Positions 37,977 to 39,553 of a stretch of DNA of 39,553 nt are shown here, in pieces. Origin of the DNA: Dehalococcoidia bacterium (GTDB taxonomy: Bacteria; Chloroflexota; Dehalococcoidia; Bin125). Location of the stretch: NCBI GenBank assembly GCA_022828105.1, contig JAJEJC010000001.1, forward strand, positions 69,918 through 109,470. The letters run 5' to 3'. The translations under genes and the position numbers were made by a program. Below the pieces are notes generated by a model. The model made no database searches. It was given only the letters and a program-made list of their open reading frames with translations, and had not been told where the DNA came from. The first letter of the stretch is position 1, and each line of letters starts with the position of its first letter.

Positions 37977-38740
37977 CAGGCGGCGCCCAGCCACTCGCGC
38001 AGGACATCTGCCGTGCGTTCGGCCGTGGACTCGAAGAAGCCGTCAAGCGCTCCCTGGTCGACACGTGAGAGGGTGTCGTCCAGCAGCTCCGGGATCGTCT
38101 CCATGAACTCGCGCAACCCGGCCTCGCTCTCGATCCCGGCGCTCTTCAGGTGGCGAGACGCGATGAACGAGAAGCGGTCCCAGTTGGGCGGATGCTCAGT
38201 CATCGCGGCGGTCGTGTCGCGCCACTGCTCTAGCAAGCCACGATCGACGAATCCGGCGTCAATCTCGACGGCGGAACCGAACAGTGCGCCGCGCAGTTGT
38301 CGCATCTCGTCCGAGGCTTCGCGTTCGCGGCGATCCAGTTCGTACTGCAGCACCCGATCCAGCAGGTTGGCATGCGACCCTCCGCCCAGGACGGATCGGT
38401 TGCCGAAGAAGGGTCGATATATCTGCAGGACGTACTCCTGGTCCATGATCACGTGGCTGAGATAGCCCGCGACCCATGCCCGAGTCTCAGGGGTCAGGTT
38501 CGACGGATCGCGAAACGGGCGGTGGGTTGCGAAGAAGTTCTCGACGCAGTCCTGGTGTCCGTCGTTGTAGATGTCGAAGAAGTGCGTCCGCTCGCGATCC
38601 CAACGGGTCAACACGCGAATGTCGGGCGTGGTCGCGCCGAGCAGGTAGTCGCCATTTGAGCGATCGAGATTGAGTCCGTTGGCGTGGACCTGCCCGCCGC
38701 TGCGAACGGCGGCGATCATGTGCGTCACGAGGGGAGGCAT
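37976..38740 (-). CDS. Zinc-dependent phospholipase C-like protein
   Basis: This 254-residue protein has MPPLVTHMIAAV, DYLLGATTPDIRV, ERTHFFDI and WVAGYLSHVIMDQEYV. The order His, Asp, Thr-His-Phe, then His-x3-Asp matches the zinc-dependent phospholipase C-like family. No signal peptide is visible, so it seems cytoplasmic and its substrate is unknown; secreted toxin-like PLC is not implied. It leads the unit with hisD and hisC. TAAACT lies exactly 6 nt before its ATG, so the transcript is probably leaderless. Confidence 0.78.
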   Translation of the reverse strand: MPPLVTHMIAAVRSGGQVHANGLNLDRSNGDYLLGATTPDIRVLTRWDRERTHFFDIYNDGHQDCVENFFATHRPFRDPSNLTPETRAWVAGYLSHVIMDQEYVLQIYRPFFGNRSVLGGGSHANLLDRVLQYELDRREREASDEMRQLRGALFGSAVEIDAGFVDRGLLEQWRDTTAAMTEHPPNWDRFSFIASRHLKSAGIESEAGLREFMETIPELLDDTLSRVDQGALDGFFESTAERTADVLREWLGAA

Positions 38741-38746
38741 GACCGG

Positions 38747-38752
38747 AGTTTA
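38747..38752 (-). promoter_or_regulatory. Candidate -10 box of a leaderless promoter (phospholipase-like/hisDC operon)
   Basis: TAAACT on the minus strand is followed by CCGGTC (6 nt) and the ATG at 38740. It shares a 35-bp divergent gap with the promoter of the NfeD-like gene. Confidence 0.5.
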
Positions 38753-38763
38753 TCGCGCCTGCG

Positions 38764-38769
38764 TATTCT
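38764..38769 (+). promoter_or_regulatory. Candidate -10 box of a leaderless promoter (NfeD-like gene)
   Basis: TATTCT, preceded by GCG as at guaA, is followed by TAGGAT (6 nt) and the GTG at 38776. The AGGA in the spacer is too close to the start to work as a normal ribosome-binding site. Confidence 0.5.
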
Positions 38770-38775
38770 TAGGAT

Positions 38776-39553
38776 GTGAACTGGCTGCAGCATCGACCGA
38801 TTCGAGCGTTAGCCCTGGTCCTGGTCTGCCTGGGATTGGGCTCGGCGATGCTGAGCGGATGCGGCTCGGACAATCCGCCGGGGGCGATCCATGTGTCGGA
38901 GCTGGCCCAGGACATTGGTCCGGTTTCGGCGAACTTCATTGAGCGGGCGCTGGACCGGGCCGAGGAGCAGGACGCGGCGCTCTGGGTGCTCGTGCTAGAC
39001 ACGCCGGGCGGGCTGATTTCTTCGACCGACGACATCGTGCAACGAATCCTCGCCGCGCGGATTCCCGTCGTGGTCTTTGTCGCACCGGCGGGAGCGCGCG
39101 CGGCGTCGGCCGGGACGTTCATCACGATGGCCGGCCACATCGCGGCGATGGCGCCCAACACGCAAATCGGCGCGGCGCATCCAATCGCCGGAGGCGGCGA
39201 GGACATCGACGGGGACCTCAGAGAGAAGGTGACGAACGACGCCGCCGCCGACATCCGGGGAATTGCGCGGCACCGCAACCGCAATGCCGAGTGGGCCGAG
39301 GACGCGGTGCGCAAGTCGGTATCGATCACCGGCGATGAGGCGGTCAGCCTGAATGTCGTCGATCTCGTTGCCGCCAACCTTGGCAACCTGCTCGATCAAA
39401 TCGACGGGCGCGTTGTGCAACTCAATCCGGAGGGCGACAACGTCATCCTAAAGCTCGAAGATGCGCCGATCGTCGAAACGAACTACAACTTCGCCGAGTC
39501 GGTCCTCGATGTGATTGCCGACCCCAACGTCGCATTCATCTTCACGTCGCTTG
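38776..39553 (+). CDS. NfeD/ClpP-class membrane serine protease with lipoprotein signal (partial, 3' end beyond window)
   Basis: The first 259 codons are present, starting at GTG 38776. Residues 8-28 form a signal peptide ending in a lipobox LSG with Cys29, so the protein should be lipid-anchored outside the cytoplasm. Then come VLDTPGG (74-80), the nucleophile Ser111 in GARAASAGTF, and Lys151 in REKVTNDAAADIR. The Ser/Lys spacing (40) is close to that of the archaeal 1510-N protease. The C-terminal membrane and OB-fold parts of NfeD would lie past the window edge. Family members cleave hydrophobic membrane-protein tails such as stomatin. No stomatin gene is visible here. Confidence 0.85.
   Translation, partial: MNWLQHRPIRALALVLVCLGLGSAMLSGCGSDNPPGAIHVSELAQDIGPVSANFIERALDRAEEQDAALWVLVLDTPGGLISSTDDIVQRILAARIPVVVFVAPAGARAASAGTFITMAGHIAAMAPNTQIGAAHPIAGGGEDIDGDLREKVTNDAAADIRGIARHRNRNAEWAEDAVRKSVSITGDEAVSLNVVDLVAANLGNLLDQIDGRVVQLNPEGDNVILKLEDAPIVETNYNFAESVLDVIADPNVAFIFTSL

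Noticed and set aside
1-39553. tRNA, rRNA or riboswitch genes
   Set aside because: I saw no cloverleaf with conserved TTCGANTC-type arm, no rRNA segments, and all long intergenic gaps are filled by palindromic elements or short promoters.

Overview
The window is a compact, clearly high-G+C bacterial chromosome segment with about 43 protein genes, no rRNA or tRNA genes that I can see, and no gene-free stretch longer than about 200 bases. Gene content suggests a free-living Chloroflexota bacterium (Dehalococcoidia/SAR202-like). The main reasons are many family III CoA-transferases and crotonase-fold enzymes, a DapL/DapF route to lysine, a PTPS-III-type pterin enzyme and an NfeD-type protease. 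This assignment is inference from gene content and was not tested by phylogeny.

Layout. (1) 1-9822: a truncated methyltransferase, then accessory metabolic genes: a DapB-like dehydrogenase, flavin reductase, DinB-like protein, radical SAM protein, alpha/beta hydrolase with a crotonase, and a coupled PTPS-III/flavodoxin/DnaJ operon. These are followed by an MFS transporter, an SDR and a second crotonase. (2) 9823-15300: a Rieske protein, a short S49 protease, a tandem pair of family III CoA-transferases, and hflX. (3) 15340-22540, minus strand: a housekeeping run of dapL, a GNAT gene, dapF, miaA, tpiA, pgk, rpiB and a Sua5/YrdC gene. (4) 22574-31521, plus strand: purine genes (guaA, a deoxyribosyltransferase-like gene, purD, a cupin, purB, purC, purS). 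Between purB and purC this run is interrupted by a lone phage-type terminase large subunit, a small upstream partner gene and an aspartic-protease relic. (5) 31545-38740: hisB, a ferritin-like protein, an operon of AhpD-like, CoA-transferase and PEP-mutase-like genes, then a zinc-phospholipase-like gene with hisD and hisC. (6) 38776 to the end: an NfeD/ClpP-class serine protease with a lipoprotein signal, cut by the window edge.

Two cross-cutting patterns are not explained by the gene list. The first is a dispersed palindromic element of about 50 bp, present at least eight times. It folds as two side-by-side hairpins closed by an outer stem, and its second hairpin shows compensatory changes between copies. 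One copy lies inside the terminase gene as exactly 18 in-frame codons, and another supplies the tail and stop codon of purS. The second is that at least seven genes have a TANNNT hexamer exactly 6 nt upstream of an ATG or GTG, as expected for leaderless transcripts. These include both members of three divergent pairs.

Many neighbouring genes share stop and start bases (TGATG, TAATG or ATGA), so translational coupling is probably common. No complete prophage, IS element or CRISPR array was found.
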